In this document: positions 56,801 through 64,000 of the stretch, in pieces | Layout of the letters: the number at the start of each line of letters is the position of its first letter | Position numbering within the stretch: position 1 is the first letter of the stretch | Assembly (NCBI RefSeq): GCF_005144415.1 | Contig: NZ_SWJE01000005.1 | Coordinates: 698,999 to 762,998, forward strand | Source of the DNA: Trinickia terrae | GTDB taxonomy: Bacteria; Pseudomonadota; Gammaproteobacteria; Burkholderiales; Burkholderiaceae | Length of the DNA stretch: 64,000 bases | Direction of reading: 5' to 3' | Program-made: the position numbers and the translations under genes | The notes under the pieces: model-generated | The model's input: only the letters and a program-made list of their open reading frames with translations | The model's database searches: none | Told to the model about the DNA's origin: nothing

Positions 56801-57036
56801 TCAGCAACGGCGCGGGTTCGGCGAGCCAGCACGCGATCGGCACGGGCGTGATCGGCGGGATGCTGACGGCGACCTTCTTCGCGATTTTCATGATCCCGAT
56901 GTTCTTCGTCGTGATCCGCTCGAAGTTCGCGGGCGAGACGGAAGACGTGGACGAAGCGATGAAGCTCTCGGACTCGCTGCACAAGGACGAGCACGGCAAC
57001 GGTTCGGCCAATGGTTCGGACAAGGAAGGACACTGA
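53833..57036 (+). CDS. RND multidrug efflux transporter (AcrB/BpeB-like, HAE1 family)
   Basis: A 1067-residue inner-membrane proton-driven drug exporter of normal length. It begins [20 protein letters not shown]. The proton relay is intact: paired Asp in [18 protein letters not shown] near 405-422 and Lys in [20 protein letters not shown] near 945-955. Large periplasmic porter loops lie between helices 1-2 and 7-8. Substrates cannot be read from sequence. It is the central gene of the adaptor-pump-channel operon. Confidence 0.96.
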   Translation: MAKFFIDRPIFAWVIAIILMLAGVASIFNLPIAQYPTIAPPSIQISASYPGASAKTVEDTVTQVIEQQMSGLDHLLYLSSTSDDSGAATITLTFAAGTNPDIAQVQVQNKLSLATPLLPQVVQQLGTTVTKSSSSFLLVLAFNSEDGSMDRYDLANYVASNVKDPISRIDGVGTVTLFGTQYAMRIWLDANKLNNYGLTPVDVTSAISAQNVQVAGGQIGGTPAKPGQLVQATITEATLLRTPEQFGNILLKVNQDGSQVRLKDVSRIALGGESYNTETKYNGQWTAGLGIQLATGANALQTAKNVKAKIDELSKYFPHGLVVKYPYDTTPFVRLSIEEVVKTLLEGIVLVFLVMYLFLQNLRATLIPTIAVPVVLLGTFAIMELVGFSINTLSMFGLVLAIGLLVDDAIVVVENVERVMAEEGLSPKEATKKAMGQITGALVGVALVLSAVFVPVAFSGGSVGAIYRQFSLTIVSAMVLSVLVALILTPALCATILKPIPQGHHEEKKGFFGWFNRTFDKSRDKYHSGVYHVIKRSGRWLIIYLAVIAAVGLLFVKLPKSFLPDEDQGLMFVLVQTPSGSTMETTGKTLANISDYVLTKEKDLVESAFTVNGFSFAGRGQNSGLVFIKLKDFKQRQHADQKVQAIIQRMFMHYAGYKDALVIPFNPPSIPELGTASGFDFELTDNGGLGHEALMAARNQLLGMASKDPTLALVRPNGLNDTAQYKVDIDREKAQALGVSASAIDQTFSIAWASQYVNNFLDVDNRIKKVYVQSDAPFRMNPEDLEIWYVRNGSGGMVPFSAFATGKWTYGSPKLERYNGVSAVEIQGAAAQGKSTGQAMAAMQAIAAKLPPGIGYSWTGLSFQEIQSGSQAPILYAISILVVFLCLAALYESWSIPFSVIMVVPLGVIGALLAATLRGLENDVFFQVGLLTTVGLSAKNAILIVEFARELQQGEKMGPVEAALEASRLRLRPILMTSMAFILGVLPLAISNGAGSASQHAIGTGVIGGMLTATFFAIFMIPMFFVVIRSKFAGETEDVDEAMKLSDSLHKDEHGNGSANGSDKEGH

Positions 57037-57037
57037 G

Positions 57038-57121
57038 ATGAAACAACCCCCACGCTCACTTCGTGAGCTGCCCCCCGAGGGGGCGTCCCAGTACGCTTGG
57101 GGCGGCCCGGCGCGTACTGGG
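57038..57121 (+). repeat. Three-hairpin repeat element, copy C, inside the channel gene
   Basis: It begins ATGAAACAACCCCCACG one base after the pump stop codon. Stem 1 is GCTCAC/GTGAGC (57054-57068), stem 2 CCCCC/GGGGG (57072-57083) and stem 3 CCCAGTAC/GTACTGGG (57087-57094 with 57114-57121) around loop CTTGGGGCGGCCCGGCG. It is in frame with the channel lipoprotein and provides its ATG. Confidence 0.78.
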
Positions 57122-58651
57122 CTGCGAAAACTGTCTTTGATTGCCATCGCAGCCGGGGTCCTTGCCGCCGGCTGCACGATGGAGCCGCGGTACCATCGGC
57201 CGGACGCGCCGGTGCCGGCGTCGTTCCCGACCGGCGGCGTCTACCAGACGCAGCCGGCCGCGGGCGCCGAGCGCTCGGCGAACGGCGCCGCTGCCGTCGA
57301 TATCGGCTGGCGCGAGTTCTTCGCCGATGCGCGTCTGCAGGAGATCATCGCGATCGCTTTGAAGAACAACCGCGACCTGCGCGTGTCGGTGCTGAACGTC
57401 GAGGCGTCGCAGGCGCAGTACCGGATCACGCGCGCGCAGCTGTTCCCGACGGTCGATGCCGTGGGCAGCAAGAGCGTCTCGCGCACGCCAAAGGACTTGT
57501 CGCTCTTCGGCCAGACGATCTCGCAGACCTACAACGTGGGCCTGCAGACGTCGTGGGAGATCGACTTCTGGGGGCGTATCCGCAGCCTGAAGGACCAGGC
57601 GCTCGCCAAATACCTGTCGACGGCGCAGGCGCGCAAGGCGGCGGAGATCTCGCTCGTCTCGCAAGTCGCCGACCAGTATCTGACGATGCTCTCGTTCGAC
57701 GACCTGCTGAGGATCACGCAGCAGACGCTGAAGACCGCGCAGGATTCGTACAACCTGACCAAGCTGCAGTTCGACAACGGCACCGGCTCGGAACTCGCTC
57801 TGCGTCAGGCGCAAACGGTGGTCGAGCAGGCGCAGGCGAACATGCAGGCGCAGGCGCGCTCGCGCGCGCAGGCCGAGAATGCGCTGGTGCTGCTGCTCGG
57901 CGAGCCGCTGCCGGCAGACCTAGCGCCGGGCCTGCCGCTCGACGGCCAGGGCATCCTGACCGACATCCCCGAGGGTTTGCCGTCGGACCTGCTTACGCGC
58001 CGTCCCGACATCATGGAGGCGGAGCAAAACCTGCTCGCGGCCAACGCGAACATCGGCGCCGCGCGCGCAGCGTTCTTCCCGAAGATCTCGCTGACCGCTT
58101 CGGCGGGCACCGAGAGCGCGACGCTCGGCGGGCTCTTCAAGCCGGGCTCGGCTGCTTGGAGCTTCGCGCCGACGATCACGCTGCCGATCTTCGAAGGCGG
58201 CAGCAACCTGGCCAACCTCGATCTCGCGAACATCCAGAAGAAGATCGAGATCGCGCAGTACGAAAAGGCGATTCAATCGGCGTTCCGCGAGGTCGCCGAC
58301 GGGCTCGCCGCGCGCGGCACCTACGATCAGCAGATCGCGGCGCTCGAGCGCGACGTGTTCGCGGAGCAGCGTGCGCTGGAGCTGTCGGATCTGCGCTATC
58401 ACAACGGCGTCGACAGCTATCTGGCGGTGCTGACGGCGCAGACCAATCTCTACTCGGCGCAGCAGTCGCTGATCAACGCGCGGGTGAACCGGCTCACGAG
58501 CCTCGTGGACCTGTACGTCGCGCTGGGCGGCGGCTGGATCGAGCATACCGGCGATACGCCGCGTCCGGCCGATGCGCCGGCGGACTATGGCTCGGGTGCA
58601 TCGGCTACGCCGGCTGCGGCTGTGCCGGCGTCGTCGGCGAAGGCGGGATGA
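57038..58651 (+). CDS. Outer-membrane efflux lipoprotein (OprM/NodT family)
   Basis: A 537-residue channel of the RND system. The lipobox VLAAGC is at about residue 46, preceded by LRKLSLIAIAAG. Two repeated outer-membrane efflux domains follow (SFPTGGVYQT..., QTSWEIDFWGRIRSLKDQAL, FPKISLTASAGTESATLGGL, LRYHNGVDSYLAVLTAQTNL). The first 27 residues (MKQPPRSLRELPPEGASQYA and on) come from the repeat element, giving an abnormally long, Pro-rich stretch before the signal peptide. A downstream non-ATG start (TTG near 57136) may be the ancestral start. Confidence 0.93.
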   Translation: MKQPPRSLRELPPEGASQYAWGGPARTGLRKLSLIAIAAGVLAAGCTMEPRYHRPDAPVPASFPTGGVYQTQPAAGAERSANGAAAVDIGWREFFADARLQEIIAIALKNNRDLRVSVLNVEASQAQYRITRAQLFPTVDAVGSKSVSRTPKDLSLFGQTISQTYNVGLQTSWEIDFWGRIRSLKDQALAKYLSTAQARKAAEISLVSQVADQYLTMLSFDDLLRITQQTLKTAQDSYNLTKLQFDNGTGSELALRQAQTVVEQAQANMQAQARSRAQAENALVLLLGEPLPADLAPGLPLDGQGILTDIPEGLPSDLLTRRPDIMEAEQNLLAANANIGAARAAFFPKISLTASAGTESATLGGLFKPGSAAWSFAPTITLPIFEGGSNLANLDLANIQKKIEIAQYEKAIQSAFREVADGLAARGTYDQQIAALERDVFAEQRALELSDLRYHNGVDSYLAVLTAQTNLYSAQQSLINARVNRLTSLVDLYVALGGGWIEHTGDTPRPADAPADYGSGASATPAAAVPASSAKAG

Positions 58652-58678
58652 GGTTGCGAGCTTCGTTGGCTTGCTGTT

Positions 58679-58714
58679 GAACAAAACGCCACGGGAGACC
58701 GTGGCGTTTTGTTT
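58679..58714. terminator. Intrinsic terminator of the efflux operon
   Basis: ACAAAACGCCACGG and CCGTGGCGTTTTGT form a 14-bp stem with a GAGA loop; it has A and T runs on the two sides and can act in both directions. Confidence 0.9.
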
Positions 58715-58761
58715 GGGGTGTTCCCCATTTTGGTTGGAAATGACGCCGTGTTCCATTAGGA

Positions 58762-59196
58762 CTACGGTTTGATGCGGATGGCCTCATAAAAAACACCAAG
58801 TTTCTCGAAAATCAATCTATTTCTCCCGTCTAGCGCGAAAATGGAGATGTCAAATATATTCGAGCACTCAATTGTTGCAATAGTGACTCGCTCAGGAAGT
58901 CTTAGATCGTCAGGGTCTGTGCGATAACCATTGTAAAAGAAATCAAACATATCCTCTTCGGTGAAATGTAACCTTGGGGAAAGGCAGGTGTCTCGGCCGA
59001 CTTCTATTTTTGATTTTCCAAAAATCAGGCGCTTCCCTATTAAATAATTTATCTGCTTTTCCGACATTCCGAACGATGAGGAGTAACCGGCCACAGACTT
59101 TACACGCCATGCTCCAGATAGAATGTCATGGCCGGATGCCATTAAGGTCGTGCTCGCAAATAATGCGCATACGGAAAGAATGATTTTGAACTTCAT
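58762..59196 (-). CDS. Exported small protein, putative immunity to the adjacent lysozyme
   Basis: A 144-residue protein with a clear signal peptide (MKFKIILSVCALFASTTLMA, cleavage near ASG). The mature part has two cysteines (GRDTCLSPRL and IECSNIFD) and no recognised family. The DNA is AT-richer than the core. Its ATG overlaps the lysozyme stop (ATGA), so it is co-translated last in the hcp-lysozyme operon. A periplasmic protein coupled to a peptidoglycan-cutting effector is most simply its immunity protein; this is inference from context. Confidence 0.68.
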   Translation of the reverse strand: MKFKIILSVCALFASTTLMASGHDILSGAWRVKSVAGYSSSFGMSEKQINYLIGKRLIFGKSKIEVGRDTCLSPRLHFTEEDMFDFFYNGYRTDPDDLRLPERVTIATIECSNIFDISIFALDGRNRLIFEKLGVFYEAIRIKP

Positions 59197-59708
59197 TTTT
59201 TTTCGAGGCGAAAGGGCACGCTCTCCTCCGTTCGCCTGGAAACTAGTCCTTTTAGATGGACTAATTCCCCATTTTGACGTGAACTGGTACGGCTTGAGAT
59301 TACGTCGGCGGCAGCTACAAATTCTCCCGCATTTAGCCGCTCAAACACTGCTATCGCTCCCGTGGGCCCGGTATTGTAGACAAAGCTTACCAAGGCATCG
59401 AACTGCTCCTGATTGAGTTCCTGCGTCACATTCCGTCTGATTGCGTTTTCAGCATCGCGGATGCGTGAATTCAGCGACGCATCCGCCATTTCTTTCGTCA
59501 CCGTGATCGCCAATTCCTCTTCCGTGCATACGCCACGATGCACCAACGTTCCATAGCCATAGGTGCAGTGGCCTTTATTCTTGCCGCCGTCGTTGTAATA
59601 TTCGAGCCGTAGTCGCTCACGAGAAGCAAGCCGCAGCCGTCCCGCCGCACTCATCGACAACTTGGCGTTGAGATTCTCTTTCTTGGTAGCAGTAGCCGCT
59701 CGTGCCAT
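59193..59708 (-). CDS. GH24 lysozyme/muramidase, putative T6SS effector
   Basis: A 171-residue phage-type lysozyme. Catalytic residues follow the T4-type pattern: E31 in SRERLRLEYYND, D40 nine residues on, and T49 in CTYGYGTL. Later helices include NVTQELNQEQFDALVSFVYN and NTGPTGAIAVFERLNAGEF. It lacks a signal peptide, holin and other phage genes. It starts one base after the hcp stop and overlaps the exported protein gene, so it is probably delivered by type VI secretion to cut the glycan strands of rivals. Confidence 0.85.
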   Translation of the reverse strand: MARAATATKKENLNAKLSMSAAGRLRLASRERLRLEYYNDGGKNKGHCTYGYGTLVHRGVCTEEELAITVTKEMADASLNSRIRDAENAIRRNVTQELNQEQFDALVSFVYNTGPTGAIAVFERLNAGEFVAAADVISSRTSSRQNGELVHLKGLVSRRTEESVPFRLEKK

Positions 59709-59709
59709 A

Positions 59710-60192
59710 TCATTGCTCTTTGTTCGCTTTGATATCGAACGAAGCGGTCACCGTGCCGCCGCTGCCGCCTTGGGCATTCTGAATCAGATATTCCTGCTTC
59801 ACTTTCGAAAACGACAAGCCAACCTGTTCTCGAATACGCTCGTCGCCTTGGGTACTTACCGGATGCACCAAGGTAACGATCACGTCATTCATCGTGATCT
59901 TCATGTATTCAAGCGGATTGCCACCCGCTTTGCGAGTCGTCAGCACCACATCGCTAATGTGCTTGCCAGTCAGGCAATATTTCATCAGATTAGGGCTGGC
60001 GCGATCGGCGTAGTGCTCGAAATACAAATCGGAAATCGTCGCTTTGCCGGCGCCGCCACCACTTCCTGAATGCATATCGGAAGCCTGCTTGATTTGCCAC
60101 TCCCAATGAACGACATCGATTTCATTCATATGGTTCGAATCGTTCGATTCACCATCGATTCCAGTGATCTTGATGAACATGTCTTGTGCCAT
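59710..60192 (-). CDS. Hcp family type VI secretion protein
   Basis: A 160-residue Hcp: MAQDMFIKITGIDGESNDSN at the start, VHWEWQIKQASDMHSGSGGG, KATISDLYFEHYADRASPNL, VVLTTRKAGGNPLEYMKITM and a final STQGDERIREQVGLSFSKVK. These are the Hcp1 beta-barrel strands that form the secreted tube, and Hcp carries small effectors in its lumen. ATG 60192 is chosen because Hcp similarity begins there. No other T6SS core gene is in the window, so this is an orphan hcp with its own cargo. Confidence 0.92.
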   Translation of the reverse strand: MAQDMFIKITGIDGESNDSNHMNEIDVVHWEWQIKQASDMHSGSGGGAGKATISDLYFEHYADRASPNLMKYCLTGKHISDVVLTTRKAGGNPLEYMKITMNDVIVTLVHPVSTQGDERIREQVGLSFSKVKQEYLIQNAQGGSGGTVTASFDIKANKEQ

Positions 60193-60367
60193 AACTGCCT
60201 CCCTAGAATAATAGAAATTATTTGCTCTGCACCCAATCATGAAGGTGACCACAAGCCGTGTTGGAACTTGTCAAAGCTGAACAATTCTAGTAACTACGGA
60301 TGCCTAAGGATTGCGACACGCTGACGCATCAAAAAGATTGTTGTGATTCTTCACGAAGTCGACACGT

Positions 60368-60411
60368 GCCCAAGGAAAATGCCACGGAAGTCCCTGGCAT
60401 TTTCCTTGGGC
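60368..60411 (-). terminator. Long perfect inverted repeat after the purine permease
   Basis: GCCCAAGGAAAATGCCA (60368-60384) is perfectly complementary to 60395-60411, 17 bp around a 10-nt loop. Read on the minus strand the inner stem TGCCA/TGGCA is followed by TTTT, so it can terminate the permease transcript before hcp. Confidence 0.7.
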
Positions 60412-60460
60412 GATGGGGTGCGGTGCGTTCTGCGCGCGTCAGCGCGCACCGCCAGCCCAC

Positions 60461-61879
60461 TCAATGCGCATCCGCGATCCTCCGCTCGAGCTCATGGCCG
60501 CCTGCGGAAGTCGCGTCGGCCGGATGCCGTTCGAGATCGCGCCCGGCCCGACGGATGTCCTTCTTCGCTTCCTTCTCGCCCTTCACGCCGTTGAAGATGA
60601 GGTTCAGCACGACCGCCGACGTCGACGCGAGCAGGATGCCGCTGTGCAGAACCGGCGACAGCGCGCTCGGCAATTGCTGAAAGAAGTGCGGCGACACCAC
60701 CGGCACGAGACCCAGCCCGACGCTCACGGCCACGATGAACAGGTTGTTGTGGTTCTTCACGAAGTCGACGCGCGAGAGCACCTTGATGCCGTTGGCGGCG
60801 ACCATGCCGAACATCACGATGCCCGCGCCGCCGAGCACGAACGCCGGCACCGACGCCACCACCTGCGCCATCTTCGGGAACAGGCCGAGCAGCACGAGAA
60901 TCACGCCGCCGGTTGCGCAGACGAACCGGCTCTTCACGCCGGTCACGCCGATCAAGCCGACGTTCTGCGAGAACGACGTATGCGGGAACGAATTGAAGAT
61001 GCCGCCGATCAGCGTGCCGAGGCCGTCGACGCGCAGGCCGCGCACGAGCGTCTCGCGATCCACGGGACGCTCGACCATGTCGCCGACCGCGAGGAACATG
61101 CCCGTCGATTCGATGAACGTGACGAACATCACGGTGACCATCGTCGCGATCGCGAGCGGGTCGAAGTGCGGCAGGCCGAAGTGGAACGGCATCACGAAGC
61201 CGACCCACGGCGCGCTCGTCACGCCGCTGGTGTTGACGTGGCCGGTGGCGAACGCGATCAGGAAGCCAGCGACGATCCCGAGCAGCACCGAGATATTGGC
61301 GATGAAGCCGTGGCCGAACTTGTTGATCAACAGAATCAGCGTGAGCACGGCGAGCGACAGGCCGATATAGAGCGGATTGCCGTACTCGGGGCTGCCGACG
61401 CCGCCCGCGGCCCAGTTGATGCCGACTTCCATCAGCGAGAGCCCGATGACCGCGATCACCGTGCCGACCACGACCGGCGGGAAAAACCGCAGCAGTTTGC
61501 CGATCATCGGCGCGAGCCCGATGCCGATGACGCCGGCGGCGATCGTCGAGCCGAAGATGTCGAGGATGCCCAGATGCGGATTGGCGCCGATCGCGACCAT
61601 CGGTCCGACGGCCGCGAACGTGCAGCCCATGATGACCGGCAGGCGGATGCCGAAGATCCACAGACCGAGCGTCTGGATCAGCGTGGCGATGCCGCAGGAG
61701 AACAAGTCGGCGCTGATGAGGAAGGCGATCTGGTCTTTCGGCAGATTGAGCGCGCCGCCGACGATCAGCGGCACCGCGACCGCGCCCGCGTACATCACCA
61801 GCACGTGTTGAATGCCGAGGGTGAGCAGCTGGCCGAAGGGCAGCCGTTCGTCGACCGGATGGACCGTATTCGATTGCAT
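60461..61879 (-). CDS. NCS2-family purine (xanthine/urate) permease
   Basis: A 472-residue, 14-helix nucleobase transporter. The family signature SFSQNVGLIGVTGVKSRFV (Q-N-x-G ... T-G-V-x-S-R) is near 318-336, and a conserved TFIESTGMFLAVGDM lies near 270-284. The QNVG...SR form is typical of xanthine/uric acid rather than uracil permeases, so oxidised purines are the likely substrate. ATG 61879 agrees with family length. A hydrophilic, basic C-terminal tail follows the last helix. Confidence 0.88.
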   Translation of the reverse strand: MQSNTVHPVDERLPFGQLLTLGIQHVLVMYAGAVAVPLIVGGALNLPKDQIAFLISADLFSCGIATLIQTLGLWIFGIRLPVIMGCTFAAVGPMVAIGANPHLGILDIFGSTIAAGVIGIGLAPMIGKLLRFFPPVVVGTVIAVIGLSLMEVGINWAAGGVGSPEYGNPLYIGLSLAVLTLILLINKFGHGFIANISVLLGIVAGFLIAFATGHVNTSGVTSAPWVGFVMPFHFGLPHFDPLAIATMVTVMFVTFIESTGMFLAVGDMVERPVDRETLVRGLRVDGLGTLIGGIFNSFPHTSFSQNVGLIGVTGVKSRFVCATGGVILVLLGLFPKMAQVVASVPAFVLGGAGIVMFGMVAANGIKVLSRVDFVKNHNNLFIVAVSVGLGLVPVVSPHFFQQLPSALSPVLHSGILLASTSAVVLNLIFNGVKGEKEAKKDIRRAGRDLERHPADATSAGGHELERRIADAH

Positions 61880-62286
61880 GTGTCTCGCTCCAATATCTCG
61901 TTTTTGGGTGCCTCCAAGGTATGCGGAACGAAAAGCGGCAACAAGAGCGCTGGAGGCTATTCCGTGCTTTCCGGAAGCGATATGCGCCGCATGCGAAAAA
62001 ACATATATGCCGCGTGACGTGCGCCGCTTCGTGCCGATGAAGCCCCGCAGGGCGCGCATCGGCCCGATGCGGCCGATGGGCCGGCGGATCGTGGCGTACG
62101 GCCGTTGCTATGGTGTGTATTTCGTTTCGCGCATAGTTGCGTTTTTGCATAGCCGTGCGTGCGAGTGGGTAAACCCGTGGCCAGCGCCGTTTCCAGCGGG
62201 CGCGAAAGAATCGCGCATGCGCTGCGGGCGGAAGGAAGCTGCGCGGTTATCATCGATGGCGATTCCACTCGATCACAATTTCGACC
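61880..62286. other. Divergent intergenic region between permease and xylulokinase genes
   Basis: About 400 bases without a credible gene. It must carry both divergent promoters. No riboswitch, operator or RNA gene is recognised. Confidence 0.5.
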
Positions 62287-63711
62287 ATGCGTTTTCTCGG
62301 CATCGACATTGGCACTGGCTCCCTGAAACTGGCGACCATCGACGGAGACGGCCGCGAGTGCGCGGTCGCGAGCGCCGCCTACGCGGTAGAGACGCCGCAG
62401 CCGGGCTGGGCGCAGATCCATGTCGAAGCGTGGTGGCGCGCGCTTGTCGATGCGGCGGCGCGCTTGCCTGCCGAAGAGCGCGACGCGGTTCGCGCGATCG
62501 GCTTTTCGGGGCAGATGCACAGTGTCGTTCTGACCGCCGATGACGGCAGCGCGGTGCGGCCCGCGCTGCTCTGGCCCGATACGCGTGCGGCCGGTTTGCT
62601 CGATGCATGGCCCGAGCCGCAGCCGAATCCCGTCGCACCGGGCATGGCAGGACCGCTCTTGCGCTGGATCGTGCGCAACGAACCTCAGTCGATGGCGGCT
62701 ACGCGCTGGGCGCTGCAGCCGAAGGACTGGGTGCGCGCCGCGCTGGGCGGCGTCGTCGCGACCGATCCGTCCGATGCGTGCGCGACCGCGCTAGCCGATG
62801 CGTCGGGCGCCTGGGACCGCAGGCAGATCGACGCGCTCGGCCTGCCGCAGGAATGGTTCGCGCCGCTTTCGCCGTCGTATGCGGCGGGCGGCACGCTGTC
62901 CGCCGAGGCGGCGCGCGCGCTGGGACTGCGCGAAGGCGTCGTGCTCGCGACGGGCGCGGGCGATACGCCCTGCGCCGCGCTCGGCAGCGGCCTCGCGCAC
63001 GACGGCGACGCGCTTCTGACCACCGGCACCGGCGGCCAGATCGTCGTCCTCGCGACGCAGGCGCCGCAGGCCGCGCGCGGCCTGCACGCGTACCGCGCGG
63101 CGACCGACCATTGGTATCGGATGGCGGCGATGCAGAACGTCGGCGTCGCGCTCGAGGCGGTGCGCGGCTGGCTCTCGTATGCGTCGTGGGCCGATGCATA
63201 TCAGGATGCGTTCGCCGCACAGCCGTCGGCGACGCTCACGTTCCTGCCCTACCTGACCGGCGAGCGTTCGCCGTGGATGAACCCGGCGGCGCGCGGCGGC
63301 TGGCTCGGTCTCGCGCTCAACGATTCGCGCGCGACGATGATGCGCGCCGCGTTCGAAGGCGTCGCGTTTTCGTTGCGCGCGGGGCTCGATGCGATTCGCG
63401 CGAGCGGGGCGCCCGTGCGGTCGCTGCGGCTCGCGGGCGGCGGCTCCGTCGATGCGCGCTGGCGGCAGTTGCTCGCGAATGCGCTGGACGCCGAGCTGCA
63501 TGCGGTCGACTGCCCGAACGCTGCCGCGCGCGGCGCAGCAATGCTCGGAGCGCTCGCAATCGGCCATTGGCACGCGGCGGATCTTGCGGCGCTCACGCCT
63601 GCGGCGACGCTCGTCGCCAGTCCGCAGCGCGACGATGCGCTCGCCGCTCGCCATGCACGTTTTATCGATTTGTATCGGCGTACCGAAAGTTGGTTTCCGG
63701 GATCCGATTGA
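62287..63711 (+). CDS. xylB: Xylulokinase
   Basis: A 474-residue FGGY-family sugar kinase phosphorylating D-xylulose. N-terminal phosphate site MRFLGIDIGTGSLKLATIDG; sugar-site segment AIGFSGQMHSVVL near 73-85; catalytic Asp region DPSDACATALADASG; ATP-site ATGAGDTPCAALGSGL near 222; then TTGTGGQIVVL and LAGGGSVDARWRQLLAN. The GFSGQMHS motif is diagnostic for xylulokinase among FGGY kinases. No other pentose genes are adjacent; an adhC-type gene follows 87 nt downstream. Confidence 0.92.
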   Translation: MRFLGIDIGTGSLKLATIDGDGRECAVASAAYAVETPQPGWAQIHVEAWWRALVDAAARLPAEERDAVRAIGFSGQMHSVVLTADDGSAVRPALLWPDTRAAGLLDAWPEPQPNPVAPGMAGPLLRWIVRNEPQSMAATRWALQPKDWVRAALGGVVATDPSDACATALADASGAWDRRQIDALGLPQEWFAPLSPSYAAGGTLSAEAARALGLREGVVLATGAGDTPCAALGSGLAHDGDALLTTGTGGQIVVLATQAPQAARGLHAYRAATDHWYRMAAMQNVGVALEAVRGWLSYASWADAYQDAFAAQPSATLTFLPYLTGERSPWMNPAARGGWLGLALNDSRATMMRAAFEGVAFSLRAGLDAIRASGAPVRSLRLAGGGSVDARWRQLLANALDAELHAVDCPNAAARGAAMLGALAIGHWHAADLAALTPAATLVASPQRDDALAARHARFIDLYRRTESWFPGSD

Positions 63712-63798
63712 GCTAATAAACTGGCGCGGCCGGCGCGCGCTTGCAGCGTTGCGTGGCGCCGAAGGCAGACGAACTCAAAGCACGAAGGAGCAATCACG

Positions 63799-64000
63799 AT
63801 GAAGACGAAAGCCGCTATCGCATGGAAGGCAGGCGCACCGCTGACGATCGAGGAAGTCGATCTGGAAGGTCCGCGCGCGGGCGAAGTGCTGATCGAGGTG
63901 AAAGCGACAGGCATCTGCCACACCGACTACTACACGCTTTCGGGCGCGGACCCGGAAGGGATTTTCCCGGCGATCCTCGGGCATGAAGGCGCGGGCGTGG
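63799..64000 (+). CDS. S-(hydroxymethyl)glutathione dehydrogenase (class III alcohol dehydrogenase), 5' part
   Basis: Only the first 67 codons are in the window. They read [40 protein letters not shown] and [12 protein letters not shown]: the catalytic zinc Cys in GICHTD and the zinc His-Glu in GHEGAG are exactly those of class III ADH. It oxidises the formaldehyde-glutathione adduct with NAD+. GAAGGAG precedes the ATG. It runs off the window end. Confidence 0.93.
   Translation, partial: MKTKAAIAWKAGAPLTIEEVDLEGPRAGEVLIEVKATGICHTDYYTLSGADPEGIFPAILGHEGAGV

Noticed and set aside
52630..57177. Very long minus-strand frame (about 1500 codons) opposite the RND operon
   Set aside because: It is antisense to the adaptor, pump and channel genes; its Arg/His-rich translation is the usual high-GC shadow.
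59193..59708. Prophage lysis cassette
   Set aside because: The lysozyme has no holin, spanin or phage structural neighbours and is directly coupled to hcp and an exported protein, which fits a T6SS effector better.

Overview
The window looks like a chromosomal segment of a Burkholderiaceae bacterium (Burkholderia/Paraburkholderia/Trinickia type). The core genes are GC-rich and keep gene orders typical of that family: recA-recX-DUF2889-sucC-sucD-terC-pilin-oligosaccharyltransferase; pgk-pyk-fba-purC-purE-purK-tsaC; ilvE next to a zinc-finger protein and waaF; and a three-gene RND efflux operon with a divergent TetR regulator. Species cannot be fixed from sequence reading alone.

Layout. 1-3655 is an AT-richer accessory stretch ending at a tRNA-Met(CAU) gene. 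It holds a Xre/RES toxin-antitoxin pair, a HEPN-type protein, a membrane protein, a candidate sRNA and an integrase remnant. 3815-8088 is an MHS-family transporter with a TctDE-like two-component system. 8341-16741 is the recA to PglL core block. 16862-18253 is a triheme cytochrome c peroxidase. 18254-19445 is a low-GC stretch with a double-glycine-leader microcin-like gene.

19526-25100 is an approximately 5.5-kb element integrated in the 3' end of moaC. A moaC tail copy lies at the far end, phased 11-bp TTGGACA repeats lie at both ends, the integrase is frameshifted, and the cargo includes a HEPN-like protein and two proteins with PD-(D/E)XK-like motifs. 25632-31693 holds housekeeping genes (YheT hydrolase, waaF, ilvE, azlCD). 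31904-40115 carries glycolysis, purine synthesis and tsaC. 40315-49712 carries an esterase, a decayed desaturase, PBP4, a second two-component system followed by an HtrA protease, and small envelope or unknown proteins. 49750-52193 holds a GlxA-type regulator, an isochorismatase-like hydrolase and the efflux repressor; 52603-58651 is the RND pump. 58762-60192 is a compact Hcp / GH24 muramidase / exported protein operon that reads as an orphan type VI effector-immunity island. 60461-64000 has a purine permease, xylulokinase and the start of glutathione-dependent formaldehyde dehydrogenase.

The strongest unusual signals are the moaC element and its cargo, the Hcp-lysozyme-putative immunity operon, the microcin-like gene, and a structured repeat family (29075, 33099, 57038) whose outer stems differ in sequence between copies yet stay paired. 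Two of these copies abut the stop codon of the upstream gene, and one supplies the start codon and N-terminus of the efflux outer-membrane lipoprotein.
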